Positions 42,312 through 51,209 are shown, counted from the stretch's first letter. The stretch is DNA of 64,000 nucleotides from Kitasatospora sp. MAP5-34 (GCF_029894335.1 NZ_JARXZC010000003.1:124001-188000), one strand, 5' to 3'. Notes: generated from the letters alone by a model not told the origin. A program made the numbers and translations.

Positions 42312-43892
42312 TCAGCACTCGCCGAGCCCGGCCTCCTCCAGATCCAGGGCCCGTTGCAGGTTGCCGCGTACGGCGGCGCTGACCCGGTGCTCGGCGTAGA
42401 GGCGCTGGAGGGCGGTGGTCTCCACCGTGATCAGGTCGCGGCGCAGCCTGCGGTAGGAGGCGAGGGTCGCCTGGTCGGCGTCGGTCTCCGGTCGGCCGGA
42501 GAGGCGGGCCTGGTCGATCCGGGCGCGCAGGTCGCGTCGCATCCGGTCCGCGACCACGGGTGACACCGCCTCGGTCTCCTCCATCTCCTCCAGCCGGGCC
42601 AGCGCGGCGTTCAGGATGTGGTCGGCGGCGTCGGCCTCCTCCCGGGCGGTGTCCTCGGGCTCCAGCGCGATGCCGGAGGCCCGTACCACCGAGGCCAGGC
42701 TGAAGCCCTGGACGATCAGGGTGAAGGCGACCACGGAGGTGGTCAGCACCAGCACCAACTCCCGGTACGGGAGCGGCAGTCCGTCGCCGCCGGTGAGCGG
42801 GACGGTGAGTGCGGCGGCGAGCGGCATCACCCCTCGGGTGCCGGCCCACGTCATCACGGCGGGCACCCGCCAGGAGAGCGGGGGCTGCCCGGGGTGCTGC
42901 TGCGCGCGCTGCCGGTGCATGAACCAGGAGGTCGGGCCGACCCAGAGCAGCCGGAGCACGATCAGCGCGAGCGCGAGCAGCATCGCCGGCCACAGCCAGC
43001 CCCAGTGCTCGCCCGGCAGATCGCGGATCATGCCGGGAAGTTCGAGGCCGATGAGCGCGAAGACCACGCTCTCCAGCATGAACACCACCGTGCCGTAGAC
43101 GGCGTGCACCTGGAGCCTGATCCTGGCGTTGGTCAGCCGGTGGCTCTGGGCGCCGAGCGCGACCCCGGCGACCACCACGGCGGTGACGCCGGAGGTGTGC
43201 AGGTCCTCGGCGACGACGTAGGCGGCGTACGGGGTCACCAGGGCGGTGACGGTCTCGAGTACCGGGTCCTCGGTACGTCTGCGGATGAACGCGACCACGG
43301 TCGCCACCGCCCCGCCGACCAGCGCGCCGCCACCGGCCAGTACGACGAACTGCCCGGCGGCGGCCGGGGCCGAGACCGAACCGGCTGTCACCGCGCCGGT
43401 CACCGCGATCTTGAACAGCACCAGGCTGGTCGCGTCGTTGAAGAGGCTCTCGGACTGCACCAGGGTCTGGATCCGGGGCGGCAGCGCCAGCCTGCGCCCG
43501 AGCGCGGTGACGGCGACCGGATCGGTGCTGGCCAGGACGGCGCCGAGCACGAAGGCCATCGCCGGGGGCAGCGGGGTGACGGCGGTCGCGATCGCGCCGA
43601 CGGCGAACGCGGAGGCCAGCACCAGGCCCAGCGCCAGGACGGTGACAGGCCGCCAGACCGCGCGCAGCTCGCGCCAGGAGATCTCCTCGGCCGAGGCGTA
43701 CAGCAGCGGTGGCAGCACGGCCAGGCTGATCGCCTCGGGCGGCACCTCGACCCTCGGGACGAACGGGAGTATCCCGACCAGCACCCCGGCCACCACGAGC
43801 AGCGACGGCGCGGGAACGCTCCACCGCCGTGCGCCCGTGGCGACCGCGGCGGCCAGCACCACCAGCAGCAGGACGGTCGTGACGCCACTCAC
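42312..43892 (-). CDS. Na+/H+ antiporter, CPA1 family
   Basis: 526 residues with about 12 transmembrane helices in the first 400. The cation-site motif is LGAVLASTDPVAVTALGRR, followed by QSESLFNDATSLVLFKIAV, both canonical for NhaP/YjcE-type antiporters. The cytoplasmic tail (about 410-526) is charged and helical, with MEETEAVSPVVADRMRRDLRARIDQARLSG. It exchanges cytoplasmic Na+ or K+ for protons. It ends 19 nt from the convergent glycosyltransferase. Confidence 0.9.
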   Translation of the reverse strand: MSGVTTVLLLVVLAAAVATGARRWSVPAPSLLVVAGVLVGILPFVPRVEVPPEAISLAVLPPLLYASAEEISWRELRAVWRPVTVLALGLVLASAFAVGAIATAVTPLPPAMAFVLGAVLASTDPVAVTALGRRLALPPRIQTLVQSESLFNDATSLVLFKIAVTGAVTAGSVSAPAAAGQFVVLAGGGALVGGAVATVVAFIRRRTEDPVLETVTALVTPYAAYVVAEDLHTSGVTAVVVAGVALGAQSHRLTNARIRLQVHAVYGTVVFMLESVVFALIGLELPGMIRDLPGEHWGWLWPAMLLALALIVLRLLWVGPTSWFMHRQRAQQHPGQPPLSWRVPAVMTWAGTRGVMPLAAALTVPLTGGDGLPLPYRELVLVLTTSVVAFTLIVQGFSLASVVRASGIALEPEDTAREEADAADHILNAALARLEEMEETEAVSPVVADRMRRDLRARIDQARLSGRPETDADQATLASYRRLRRDLITVETTALQRLYAEHRVSAAVRGNLQRALDLEEAGLGEC

Positions 43893-44184
43893 TCTCGCGG
43901 GCCTCCGATCTCGGGTCGTAGGCGCCTCCGCGCCCGGCGCGCGTCGACGATCCGGCGGTTTCCCGCCGGTTGTGTGCCGATTGGGTACGGTTCGCGTGCC
44001 GACGAAGTGTCACCCCGGCCCGTCGGCGAAACGGTTCCGCGTGCAACCATACGCATGGCGTGACGAGGCCCGCAGCCGTCGCCCGGCGGTCGCGGTGGAC
44101 GGGCCGCCGGGTGGATGTCGTACTCTGCGGTCTGACCTCGGCCCCGTTGTGAGTCCGGGGACGTCAGCCGGCCAGGGAGGGTCC

Positions 44185-44853
44185 ATGATCAACCTCATCA
44201 CGAAACTCGTGCTCAAGCCGCTGGCGAGAGCGGTCTACCGACCCGTCATCGAGGGCCTGGAGAACGTGCCGCGCGGCGGCGGGGTGATCCTGGCCAGCAA
44301 TCACCTGTCGTTCATCGACAGCGTGGTGATCCCGCTGACGGCGCCGCGTCAGGTGTACTTCCTGGCCAAGGCCGAGTACTTCACCGGCACCGGGGTCAAG
44401 GGCGCGCTCTCCCGGGCGTTCTTCGGCGCGATCAACGCCGTGCCCGTCGAGCGCGGCACCTACCGATCGGCGCAGGCCTCGCTGGAGTCCGCCCTGGAGA
44501 TCCTGCGCGCCGGCAAGGCGTTCGGCATCTACCCGGAGGGCACCCGCTCGCTGGACGGGCGGCTGTACCGGGGCAAGACCGGGGTCGCCTGGCTGGCGCT
44601 GACCGCCGGGGTGCCGGTGGTGCCGGTGGCGCTCGAGGGCCCGGCCGAGATCCTCCCGGTCGGCAAGCGCATCCCCCGGCTGCGCCAGGTGACGGTCCGT
44701 TTCGGCGAACCGCTGGACTTCTCCGCCCTGCACGGCCAGGCCCGCTCCGCCCAGGCCCGCCGTCAGGTGACGGACGAGGTGATGACGGCCATCCAGCAGC
44801 TCTCCGGCCAGGAGTTCGCCGAGGTCTACAACGAGCGCCCGATGGCGGCCTGA
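44185..44853 (+). CDS. plsC: 1-acyl-sn-glycerol-3-phosphate acyltransferase
   Basis: 222 residues. Acyltransferase block I is ASNHLSFIDSVV (NHxxxxD), block II FFGAINAVPVERG, block III IYPEGTRSLDG and block IV VPVVPVALEGP. It acylates lysophosphatidate to phosphatidate in membrane-lipid synthesis. ATG 44185 has an excellent AGGGAGG 4 nt upstream. Its last 28 nt overlap the 3' end of the opposite-strand ABC transporter gene. Confidence 0.92.
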   Translation: MINLITKLVLKPLARAVYRPVIEGLENVPRGGGVILASNHLSFIDSVVIPLTAPRQVYFLAKAEYFTGTGVKGALSRAFFGAINAVPVERGTYRSAQASLESALEILRAGKAFGIYPEGTRSLDGRLYRGKTGVAWLALTAGVPVVPVALEGPAEILPVGKRIPRLRQVTVRFGEPLDFSALHGQARSAQARRQVTDEVMTAIQQLSGQEFAEVYNERPMAA

Positions 44854-46718
44854 GCCGTCAACCGGCCGGACGGCCGGCCGGCCCGGGGGCTCGTGGCGCC
44901 GGGGCGAGTGTCCTTGGCCGGCTGCTCGCGCCGCAGCAGCGCGGCGTAGCGGCCGCCGAGCGCCAGCAGTTCCTCGTGCGTCCCGAGTTCGGCGACCCGG
45001 CCGGCGTCGAGCACGGCGATCTGGTCGGCGCCCCGGACGGTGGAGAGCCGGTGCGCGATGGTGATCGTGGTACGGCCCTCGGCGAGCGCGTCGATGGCCT
45101 GCTGGACGGCGCGCTCGGTCTGGTTGTCCAGCGCGCTGGTGGCCTCGTCGAGGATCAGTACGGGCGGGTTGCGCAGGACGGTCCGGGCTATCGCCAGACG
45201 CTGCTTCTCACCGCCCGAGAAGCGGTAGCCGCGCTCGCCGACCACGGTGTCGTAGCCGTCCGGCAGCCCGGCGATCACCTGGTGGATCTGGGCGGCCTCG
45301 GCGGCGGCGACCAGCTCGGCGTCGGTGGCGTCGGGCTTGGCGAAGCGCAGGTTGTCGGCGATCGAGGCGTGGAACAGGTAGGTCTCCTGGGAGACCACGC
45401 CGGTGGCCTCGGCCAGGGTGGCGAAGGAGAGTTCGCGGACGTCCGTGCCGTCGATGGTGACCCGGCCGGCCGTCACGTCGTAGAGCCTGGGCACGAGGTA
45501 GCTGAGCGTGGTCTTGCCCGAGCCGGTCTCGCCGACCACGGCGAGTGAGCTGCCCGCCGGGATCTTGAGGTCGATACCGGCCAGGGTGGGCCGGTCCTGC
45601 TCGGGGTGGTACGCGAACTGGACGCCCTCGAAGGTGACGTCCCCCCGGATGTCCTCCCGGCGGACGCTGACCGGCTCGGCGGGTTCGGCGATCTCGATCG
45701 GCAGGTCGAGGTACTCGAAGATCCGCTGGAACAGGGCGAGCGAGGTCTGCACGTCCACGCCGGTCGAGAGCAGGCTGACGGTCGGGCGGAAGAGGCCCTG
45801 CTGCAGCGAGACGAAGGCGACCAGGGTGCCGATCGAGACGATCGGCGCGCCCTCGGTGGAGGCCAGCCCGGCGGCCCAGTAGATCGCGGCGGGCATCGCG
45901 GCCATCACGATGCCGATGGTCGACATCCGCCAGCGCCCGGCCATGCTGGACCGGATCTGCAGGTCGGCCAGCTCGTCGGACTGCTCGGTGAACTCCCGGG
46001 AGAGCGAGTCGGAGCGGCCCATCGTGCGCCCGAGCAGGATGCCGCTCACCGAGAGCGACTCCTGCACGGCGGTGCTCATCAGGGCGAGCTGCTTCTGCCG
46101 CTCGGTGGTGATCCGCTTGCGCTCGCTGCCGACCCGGCGGCTGATCCAGACGAACAGCGGGAGCAGCAGCAGCGAGACGACGGTGAGCCGCCAGTCCAGC
46201 GCGACCATCGCGACCACGGTGGCGACGACGCTGGTCAGGTTGGAGACCAGCGAGGTCGCGGTGGAGGTGACGGTCGACTGCATGCCGCCGATGTCGTTGG
46301 CGATCCGGGACTGCACCTCGCCGGTGCGGGTACGGGTGAAGAACGCCAGCGACATCCGCTGCAGGTGGGTGTACACGGCGGTGCGCAGGTCGTGCATGAC
46401 GCGCTGGCCGACGGTGGTGGAGATCAGGGTCTGCAGCACGTTGAAGACGCTGTTGACCACCGCCGCCGCGATCATGCCGAGCGCGAGCAGGCTGAGCAGC
46501 CCGGTCCGGCCCTGCGGGATGGCGGTGTCGAGCACGGCGCGCAGCAGGAACGGCGTGACGACCGAGACGACCGCCGAGGCGGCCACCAGCAGCCCGACGA
46601 CGCCGAGCCGGCCGGCGTACGGGCGGAACAGGGCGAGGATGCGTCTCAGCTCGGCCGGTGGACGCGGTTCGTCACCGGCGCTCTCGGACGGGGTCCAGGT
46701 GATGCCTTCGGGCCTCAA
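44826..46718 (-). CDS. ABC-type multidrug exporter (fused TMD-NBD)
   Basis: 630 residues. A type IV exporter transmembrane domain (about 25-320, six helices) is followed by an NBD with Walker A VVGETGSGKTTLSYL, Q-loop VSQETYLFHASI, signature RFSGGEKQRLAIART, Walker B VLILDEATSALD and H-loop IAHRLSTVRGAD. It functions as a dimer exporting drugs or lipids. The TTG start (46718) is set by AGGAGG 6 nt upstream. An AT-rich promoter with a MarR-like palindrome lies upstream, suggesting substrate-induced expression. Confidence 0.92.
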   Translation of the reverse strand: MRPEGITWTPSESAGDEPRPPAELRRILALFRPYAGRLGVVGLLVAASAVVSVVTPFLLRAVLDTAIPQGRTGLLSLLALGMIAAAVVNSVFNVLQTLISTTVGQRVMHDLRTAVYTHLQRMSLAFFTRTRTGEVQSRIANDIGGMQSTVTSTATSLVSNLTSVVATVVAMVALDWRLTVVSLLLLPLFVWISRRVGSERKRITTERQKQLALMSTAVQESLSVSGILLGRTMGRSDSLSREFTEQSDELADLQIRSSMAGRWRMSTIGIVMAAMPAAIYWAAGLASTEGAPIVSIGTLVAFVSLQQGLFRPTVSLLSTGVDVQTSLALFQRIFEYLDLPIEIAEPAEPVSVRREDIRGDVTFEGVQFAYHPEQDRPTLAGIDLKIPAGSSLAVVGETGSGKTTLSYLVPRLYDVTAGRVTIDGTDVRELSFATLAEATGVVSQETYLFHASIADNLRFAKPDATDAELVAAAEAAQIHQVIAGLPDGYDTVVGERGYRFSGGEKQRLAIARTVLRNPPVLILDEATSALDNQTERAVQQAIDALAEGRTTITIAHRLSTVRGADQIAVLDAGRVAELGTHEELLALGGRYAALLRREQPAKDTRPGATSPRAGRPSGRLTAQAAIGRSL

Positions 46719-46756
46719 GGGCGGCCTCCTGATAGTGCGGATGCGAGCAGGCTGCC

Positions 46757-46786
46757 AGCATATAGAGAATAGCTCATTGTTAGCAA
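46757..46786 (-). promoter_or_regulatory. ABC exporter promoter
   Basis: On the minus strand TTGCTA (plus 46781-46786), 18 nt, TATGCT (plus 46757-46762), in an AT-rich stretch. Confidence 0.6.
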
Positions 46787-46792
46787 AGCTAA
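46780..46792. promoter_or_regulatory. MarR-like operator
   Basis: TTAGCAAAGCTAA (TTAGC, AAA, GCTAA) overlaps the exporter -35 box. The spacing and AT-rich composition suit a MarR-family regulator, but no marR gene is adjacent in this window. Confidence 0.55.
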
Positions 46793-46843
46793 TATTGAGG
46801 TAGGTCCTATTCCCTGGTCGGCGGCCTGCCCGCTTCTGCCTGA

Positions 46844-47617
46844 TCAGTCGGTGCGGTACGTCCGCGCCGCCTTCGAGGAGACCCCGCCGAGCTTGCCGGA
46901 CGGCAGCAGCCTGCTGACGGCGACGATCGCCTTGTACCGCTTTCCCGGGACGGACAGCGAACGGCCGCGCGCCAGGTCGCACAGCGCCTCGTCGACCACC
47001 CGCTCGGCGGAGAGCCAGCCCCAGGCCGGAACGTTGGAGGTGCCCATGCCCGCCCGCTCGTGGAACTCGGTACGGGTGAAGCCCGGGCAGAGCGCCAGCA
47101 GACGGACCCCGCTGCCACCGAGGTCGCGGGCGATGCCCTGGGTGAAGCTGACCACCCACGCCTTGGTCGCCCCGTAGGTGCCGCGCGGCAGGAAGGCGGC
47201 GACCGAGGCGACGTTGACGATGTCGCCGAAGCCCCGCTCACGCATGCCCGGCAGCGCGGCGGTGGTGGTCCGCAGGACCGCCTCGACATGCACCTTGAGC
47301 ATGTCGAGCTCCTGGTCCAGCGGCACGGTCAGGAAGGCGCCCTTGTTCCCGAACCCGGCGTTGTTGATCAGGATGTCGACCGGACGGGCGTCGTCGCGCA
47401 GCCGGTCCTCGACGGCGGTGATCCCGGCGTCCGTGGCCAGGTCGGCGGACAGGGTCTCCACCTGCACGCCGTACTTCTTGCCGAGTTCGGCGGCCGAGGC
47501 GGCCAACCGCTCGGAGTCACGGGCCACCAGGACGAGATCCCGCCCGTCCTTGGCGAGACGACGGGCGAAGGCGGCACCGATGCCGGCGGTGGCGCCGGTG
47601 ATGAGGGCTGTGGTCAT
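46844..47617 (-). CDS. Short-chain dehydrogenase/reductase
   Basis: 257 residues, a classical Rossmann-fold SDR. Cofactor motif TGATAGIG (8-15), NNAGFG (about 88), catalytic Ser in VNVASVAAF and YGATK (YxxxK). The C-terminus continues with ARDLGGSGVRLLALCPGFTRTEF. Arg residues after the GxxxGxG region (VARDSERL) suggest NADPH use. The substrate is unknown; DltE/YqjQ-like relatives act on lipids or ketones. The ribosome site is weak. An inverted repeat 11 nt upstream of the start suggests dedicated regulation, separate from the downstream-facing BVMO operon. Confidence 0.85.
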   Translation of the reverse strand: MTTALITGATAGIGAAFARRLAKDGRDLVLVARDSERLAASAAELGKKYGVQVETLSADLATDAGITAVEDRLRDDARPVDILINNAGFGNKGAFLTVPLDQELDMLKVHVEAVLRTTTAALPGMRERGFGDIVNVASVAAFLPRGTYGATKAWVVSFTQGIARDLGGSGVRLLALCPGFTRTEFHERAGMGTSNVPAWGWLSAERVVDEALCDLARGRSLSVPGKRYKAIVAVSRLLPSGKLGGVSSKAARTYRTD

Positions 47618-47627
47618 GAGCCTGACC

Positions 47628-47649
47628 GTAACGCCTGGACGGGCGTTAC
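47628..47649. promoter_or_regulatory. Palindromic operator upstream of the SDR gene
   Basis: GTAACGCC, TGGACG, GGCGTTAC, a perfect 8-bp inverted repeat with a 6-nt spacer, ending 11 nt before ATG 47617. The layout is typical of a TetR-family site. No tetR gene is adjacent. Confidence 0.6.
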
Positions 47650-47651
47650 AG

Positions 47652-47751
47652 GGAACCGTACGCACATGGTCAACCACCACAGGGGCGCGGGGAACTGCGC
47701 GCACAACCATGCACCTTCGTAGCGCCCTGGTCGCACAGTTCCCCGCGCCCC
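47652..47751. repeat. Dispersed intergenic hairpin repeat, copy B
   Basis: GGGGCGCGGGGAACTG (47682-47697) and CAGTTCCCCGCGCCCC (47736-47751) form a perfect 16-bp stem with a 38-nt loop. The left flank matches copy A at 38203 over about 40 nt. It lies between two same-strand SDR genes and may terminate the BVMO operon. Confidence 0.75.
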
Positions 47752-47763
47752 CGGAGGGGTTGC

Positions 47764-48651
47764 TCAGGCGTCTCGGGCCGCCGAGTCCGCCTCGCCGCCC
47801 GCGCCCACCGGGCGGAGGCGGCTCGCCGCAGTGGCCCGCAACTCCGGTGCCAGGCGGGCGACATCGCGTGAGCCGACGGCCGCGATCAGGGTGGGCAGCA
47901 GCGAGCGGACGGGCTGCATGCCGCGCAGCCACGCCTGGGCGTAGACGTGTGCCGAGCGGCGGGCGATCCCGGCGACCAAGCGGTCGACGGCCGGGCCGAG
48001 CGGGTAGGTCTTGTTGGCGGGCCAGGGCAGCCGGGCCCGCATCTGCCGCAGTACGGCGTCCTGGTCGGCGCCGCGCACCATGTCGGTGTCGGTCCAACTC
48101 AGGTATCCGACGCCGACCTTGACGCCCTGGTAGGCGACCTCGGCGCGCAGCGAGTGGGCGAACGCCTCGACGCCCGCCTTGCTCGCGCAGTACGCCGCCA
48201 TCAGCGGCGCGGGGGTGATCGCGGCCAGCGAGGCGATCTGCAGCAGGTAGCCGCCGCTCTCGGCGAGGGCCGGCAGGAAGGCCCGCGCGGTCGCCACGCT
48301 GCCCAGCAGGTTGACCTCGATCACCCGGCTGAAGGCGCGGTGGTCGCTGTCCAGCAGCGGGCCGCCGATCGCGATCCCGGCGTTGGCGACGACGGTGTCG
48401 ATCCGGCCGTAGCGGTCCTGGACGGCCCGGGCCGTCGCGGTCAGCGCCTCGACGTCGGTGACGTCGGCCTCCCAGTACGTGGCCTCCGGCCCGCACTGCG
48501 CGGCGGCGGCCTTCAACTCCTCGGGTTCCAGGCCAACCAGCGCCACCTTGGCGCCGCGCTGGGCGAGCTTGCGGGCCGTCATCGCGCCGACCCCACGGGC
48601 GGCGCCGGTGACGACCACGACCTGTGCGGAGAGCGGTGGGATGGCACTCAT
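47764..48651 (-). CDS. SDR-family oxidoreductase (BVMO operon)
   Basis: 295 residues. The nucleotide motif is VVTGAARGVGA (14-24), VANAGIAIGGP follows, the catalytic residues are Ser in IASLAAITPAP and Tyr-x-x-x-Lys in YCASK. The C-terminal extension (about 215-295) with ARLPWPANKTYPL is typical of the SadH-like branch. It would interconvert an alcohol and ketone. It starts inside the stop of the hydrolase gene (ATGA overlap) and is the last gene of the BVMO-hydrolase-SDR operon. Confidence 0.88.
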   Translation of the reverse strand: MSAIPPLSAQVVVVTGAARGVGAMTARKLAQRGAKVALVGLEPEELKAAAAQCGPEATYWEADVTDVEALTATARAVQDRYGRIDTVVANAGIAIGGPLLDSDHRAFSRVIEVNLLGSVATARAFLPALAESGGYLLQIASLAAITPAPLMAAYCASKAGVEAFAHSLRAEVAYQGVKVGVGYLSWTDTDMVRGADQDAVLRQMRARLPWPANKTYPLGPAVDRLVAGIARRSAHVYAQAWLRGMQPVRSLLPTLIAAVGSRDVARLAPELRATAASRLRPVGAGGEADSAARDA

Positions 48652-49592
48652 TCGGTCACACTCCTCTGGTTCACGGCCGTCCCGGCGACGGCGCCGATCT
48701 TCGCCAGGCGGCGGATCTCGGCGGCCACCTCGACCGGCCGTTCGACGGGTGCCATGTGCCCGGCGCCCGCCAGCTGGAGCAGCCCCTGCGAGTCGGGCAG
48801 CGCGGCCACTATCCGCTGCGAGTGCACGGGCGGGGTGAGCCGGTCGACGGTGCCGACGACCACCGAGGTCGGTGCGGCGAGCCTGGGCAGCTGGTGGTAC
48901 TCGTCCAGTGTGCCGAGCACCTGGGCCCAGCGGTACCTGACCTGGGTCGGGCAGGCGTGCACCACCCGGGCGGTGGCCGCGACCCGGGGTGCGGGGGTGT
49001 CCGGGCCCATCGTGGCGTACTTCAGCAGCGCGCTGCTGACGCCGTTCGGCCGGCCCAGCGGCAGCCGGGAGTTCAGGATCATCCGGTGCAGCAGCCGCCG
49101 GAACCCGGGCACGAAGCCGGGGACGACGTCGAGCTCGGCGACCAGGTCACCGGCCCCGGTGCTGACCAGGACCGCAGCGGCCGTCCGGGCCGCGACCTCG
49201 CCCCGGTCGGCGGCGGCCATGATGGTCATGCCGCCCATGCTGTGCCCGGCCAGCACCACCCGCTCCCCCGCCGGGACGACGTGGGCGAGGACGGCCTCCA
49301 GGTCGTCCGCCAGCTTCGCGGTGGAGTAACCGGCGGCCGTCGGCGGAATGTCGCTGCGCCCGTGCCCGCGCTGGTCGTAGGCCACCACCCGGTAGTCGGC
49401 GGCGAGTTGGTGGATCACCGGGGCCCAGAACGCGATCGAGCAGGTCCAGCCGTGCGAGAGCACCACCATGGGCGCGCCGACCGGGCCGTACGCCTCGGCG
49501 TGCACCCAGTGGCCGTCGGCCGAGCGGATGCGGTGCTCCTCGTCGGGTGCGGGCAGGACGCAGTCCGCTGCCGACTCGCTGACGAACTTCAC
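48648..49592 (-). CDS. Alpha/beta hydrolase (BVMO operon)
   Basis: 314 residues. The nucleophile elbow is AGHSMGGMTIM (about 108), the oxyanion region SHGWTCSIAFW, an YDQRGHGRSD block precedes, the acid is in VVVGTVDRLTPP and the His in AGAGHMAPVE. It is likely to hydrolyse the ester produced by the upstream monooxygenase. GTG 49592 sits in the stop of that gene (GTGA overlap) with AGGAGGT upstream; translation of the two is coupled. Confidence 0.88.
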   Translation of the reverse strand: MKFVSESAADCVLPAPDEEHRIRSADGHWVHAEAYGPVGAPMVVLSHGWTCSIAFWAPVIHQLAADYRVVAYDQRGHGRSDIPPTAAGYSTAKLADDLEAVLAHVVPAGERVVLAGHSMGGMTIMAAADRGEVAARTAAAVLVSTGAGDLVAELDVVPGFVPGFRRLLHRMILNSRLPLGRPNGVSSALLKYATMGPDTPAPRVAATARVVHACPTQVRYRWAQVLGTLDEYHQLPRLAAPTSVVVGTVDRLTPPVHSQRIVAALPDSQGLLQLAGAGHMAPVERPVEVAAEIRRLAKIGAVAGTAVNQRSVTE

Positions 49593-51139
49593 GCGGGTAC
49601 CTCCTGGGAGACGTTGTCGACCGGGCCGGCACCGGCTCGGGCGGGGTGCCTGATCAGCTCGTACTCGGCGAGGTCCACCCGGCGGGTGGCCCGGCGGAAG
49701 CTGGTGGTGGAGCCGGGCCAGAGCACGGTGTTCCTGCCGTCCTCGTCCAGGTACCAGCTCTTGCAGCCGCCGGTCGTCCAGACCGTGCGGGACATCCTCT
49801 GCTGGAGTTCGAGGTTCCAGTGCCGCTGGGCCCGGGCGGTGGGCTGCATCGCCGCCGCGCCGACCGCTTTCAGCGTCGTCAACGCGTCGACCAGGTAGTT
49901 CAGTTGGGACTCGATCATCAGGATCATCGAGTTGTTGCCGAGGCCGGTGTTGGGGCCGATCACGAAGAACAGGTTGGGGAAGCCGTGCACGGTCGAGCCG
50001 CGCAGCGCCTCCATGCCACCCTTCCACTCCTCGGCCAGACTCCGCCCGTCGATGCCGAACACCCGTTCTCCGATGGGCATGTCGGTGACGTGGAAGCCGG
50101 TGCCGAAGACGATCGCGTCCGCCTCGTGCTCGCCGCCGTCCGCGTCGACCAGGGTGGAACCGCGCACCTCGGCGAGACCGGCCGGGACCACCTCGGCATT
50201 GGGGGCGGCGAGCGCCGGGTAGTAGGCGTTGCTGAGCAGGATGCGCTTGCAGCCGATCCGGTAGTCCGGCGTCAGCTTGGCACGCAACTGCGGGTCGCTG
50301 ATGGCCTGTTCGAGGTTGCGGACGGCGAGTCGCTGGACCAGCTTGAGCGCGCCGGGGCGGCGGACGAAGGCGTCCACCTGGAGCTCGCGCAGGGCGAACA
50401 GGGTGGCGCGGCGCAGCTTGCCGGTGGAGGGGATCGCGGCGTGCAGCCACTTCTCGGTGGCCGAGATCTCCCGGTCGGCCCGGGGCAGGACCCAGGCCGG
50501 GGTGCGCTGGAAGACCGTCAGCCGCCCCACCTTCGGCTGGATCGACGGGACGATCTGGGCCGCCGAGGCACCGGTGCCGACCATCGCGACCCGCTTGCCG
50601 GTGAGGTCGAAGTCGTGGTCCCAGCGCGAGGAGTGGAACACCTTGCCCGGGAAGTCGGCCAGCCCGGGGATGTCCGGGATCTGCGGGTCCGCCAGCGGCC
50701 CGGCGGCCGAGACCACCGCGTCGGCCGTCCAGCTGCCCGCCGAGGTGGTGACCCGCCAGCGGGTCCGTTCCTGGTCCCAACGCAGCTCGGTGACCTCGGC
50801 GTTGAAGCGCAGGTGCGGGCGGAGGCCGAAGGTGTCGGCAACCCGCTCCAGGTAGGCGCGGATGTCCGGCTGCCGGGAGAAGCTGCGCGGCCACTCGGGG
50901 TTGGGGGCGAACGAGAAGGAGTACAGGTGCGAGGGCACGTCGCAGGCACAGCCGGGGTAGCTGTTGTCGCGCCAGGTGCCGCCGACCGAGTCGGCGCGCT
51001 CCAGGATCACGAAGTCGGTGATCCCGGCCCGGCGCAGCCGGACGCCGGCGCCCAGACCGCCGAAGCCGGAGCCGACCACCGCCACCCGTACGTGGGGGAT
51101 CGCCTCGGACTGCTTGGTGCGCTTGGGACTGGATGCCAT
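49589..51139 (-). CDS. Baeyer-Villiger-type flavin monooxygenase
   Basis: 516 residues. FAD-binding GSGFGGLG is near residue 23, the NADPH-binding VGTGASAAQ near 185. The BVMO fingerprint FPGKVFHSSRWDHD lies between them (F-x-G-x-x-x-H-x-x-x-W-D). ERADSVGGTWRDNSYPGCACDVPSHLYSFS is the conserved FAD segment. It inserts oxygen into a ketone to give an ester, probably on a hydrophobic or terpenoid/steroid-like substrate. ATG 51139 follows an AGGAGG 8 nt upstream. It heads an operon with a hydrolase and an SDR and is divergent from merR. Confidence 0.92.
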   Translation of the reverse strand: MASSPKRTKQSEAIPHVRVAVVGSGFGGLGAGVRLRRAGITDFVILERADSVGGTWRDNSYPGCACDVPSHLYSFSFAPNPEWPRSFSRQPDIRAYLERVADTFGLRPHLRFNAEVTELRWDQERTRWRVTTSAGSWTADAVVSAAGPLADPQIPDIPGLADFPGKVFHSSRWDHDFDLTGKRVAMVGTGASAAQIVPSIQPKVGRLTVFQRTPAWVLPRADREISATEKWLHAAIPSTGKLRRATLFALRELQVDAFVRRPGALKLVQRLAVRNLEQAISDPQLRAKLTPDYRIGCKRILLSNAYYPALAAPNAEVVPAGLAEVRGSTLVDADGGEHEADAIVFGTGFHVTDMPIGERVFGIDGRSLAEEWKGGMEALRGSTVHGFPNLFFVIGPNTGLGNNSMILMIESQLNYLVDALTTLKAVGAAAMQPTARAQRHWNLELQQRMSRTVWTTGGCKSWYLDEDGRNTVLWPGSTTSFRRATRRVDLAEYELIRHPARAGAGPVDNVSQEVPA

Positions 51140-51193
51140 CGGAGCGGCCTCCTGAGGGGGATGGGTGGGGGTGCCCAGGTCCATTAGAACCGC

Positions 51194-51209
51194 GCCAGTA
51201 ATCACTGGC
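51194..51209. promoter_or_regulatory. Palindromic operator in the BVMO/merR intergenic region
   Basis: GCCAGT, AATC, ACTGGC, a perfect 6-4-6 palindrome midway between the divergent genes; the most likely site for the adjacent MerR-type protein or a TetR-type factor. Confidence 0.55.
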
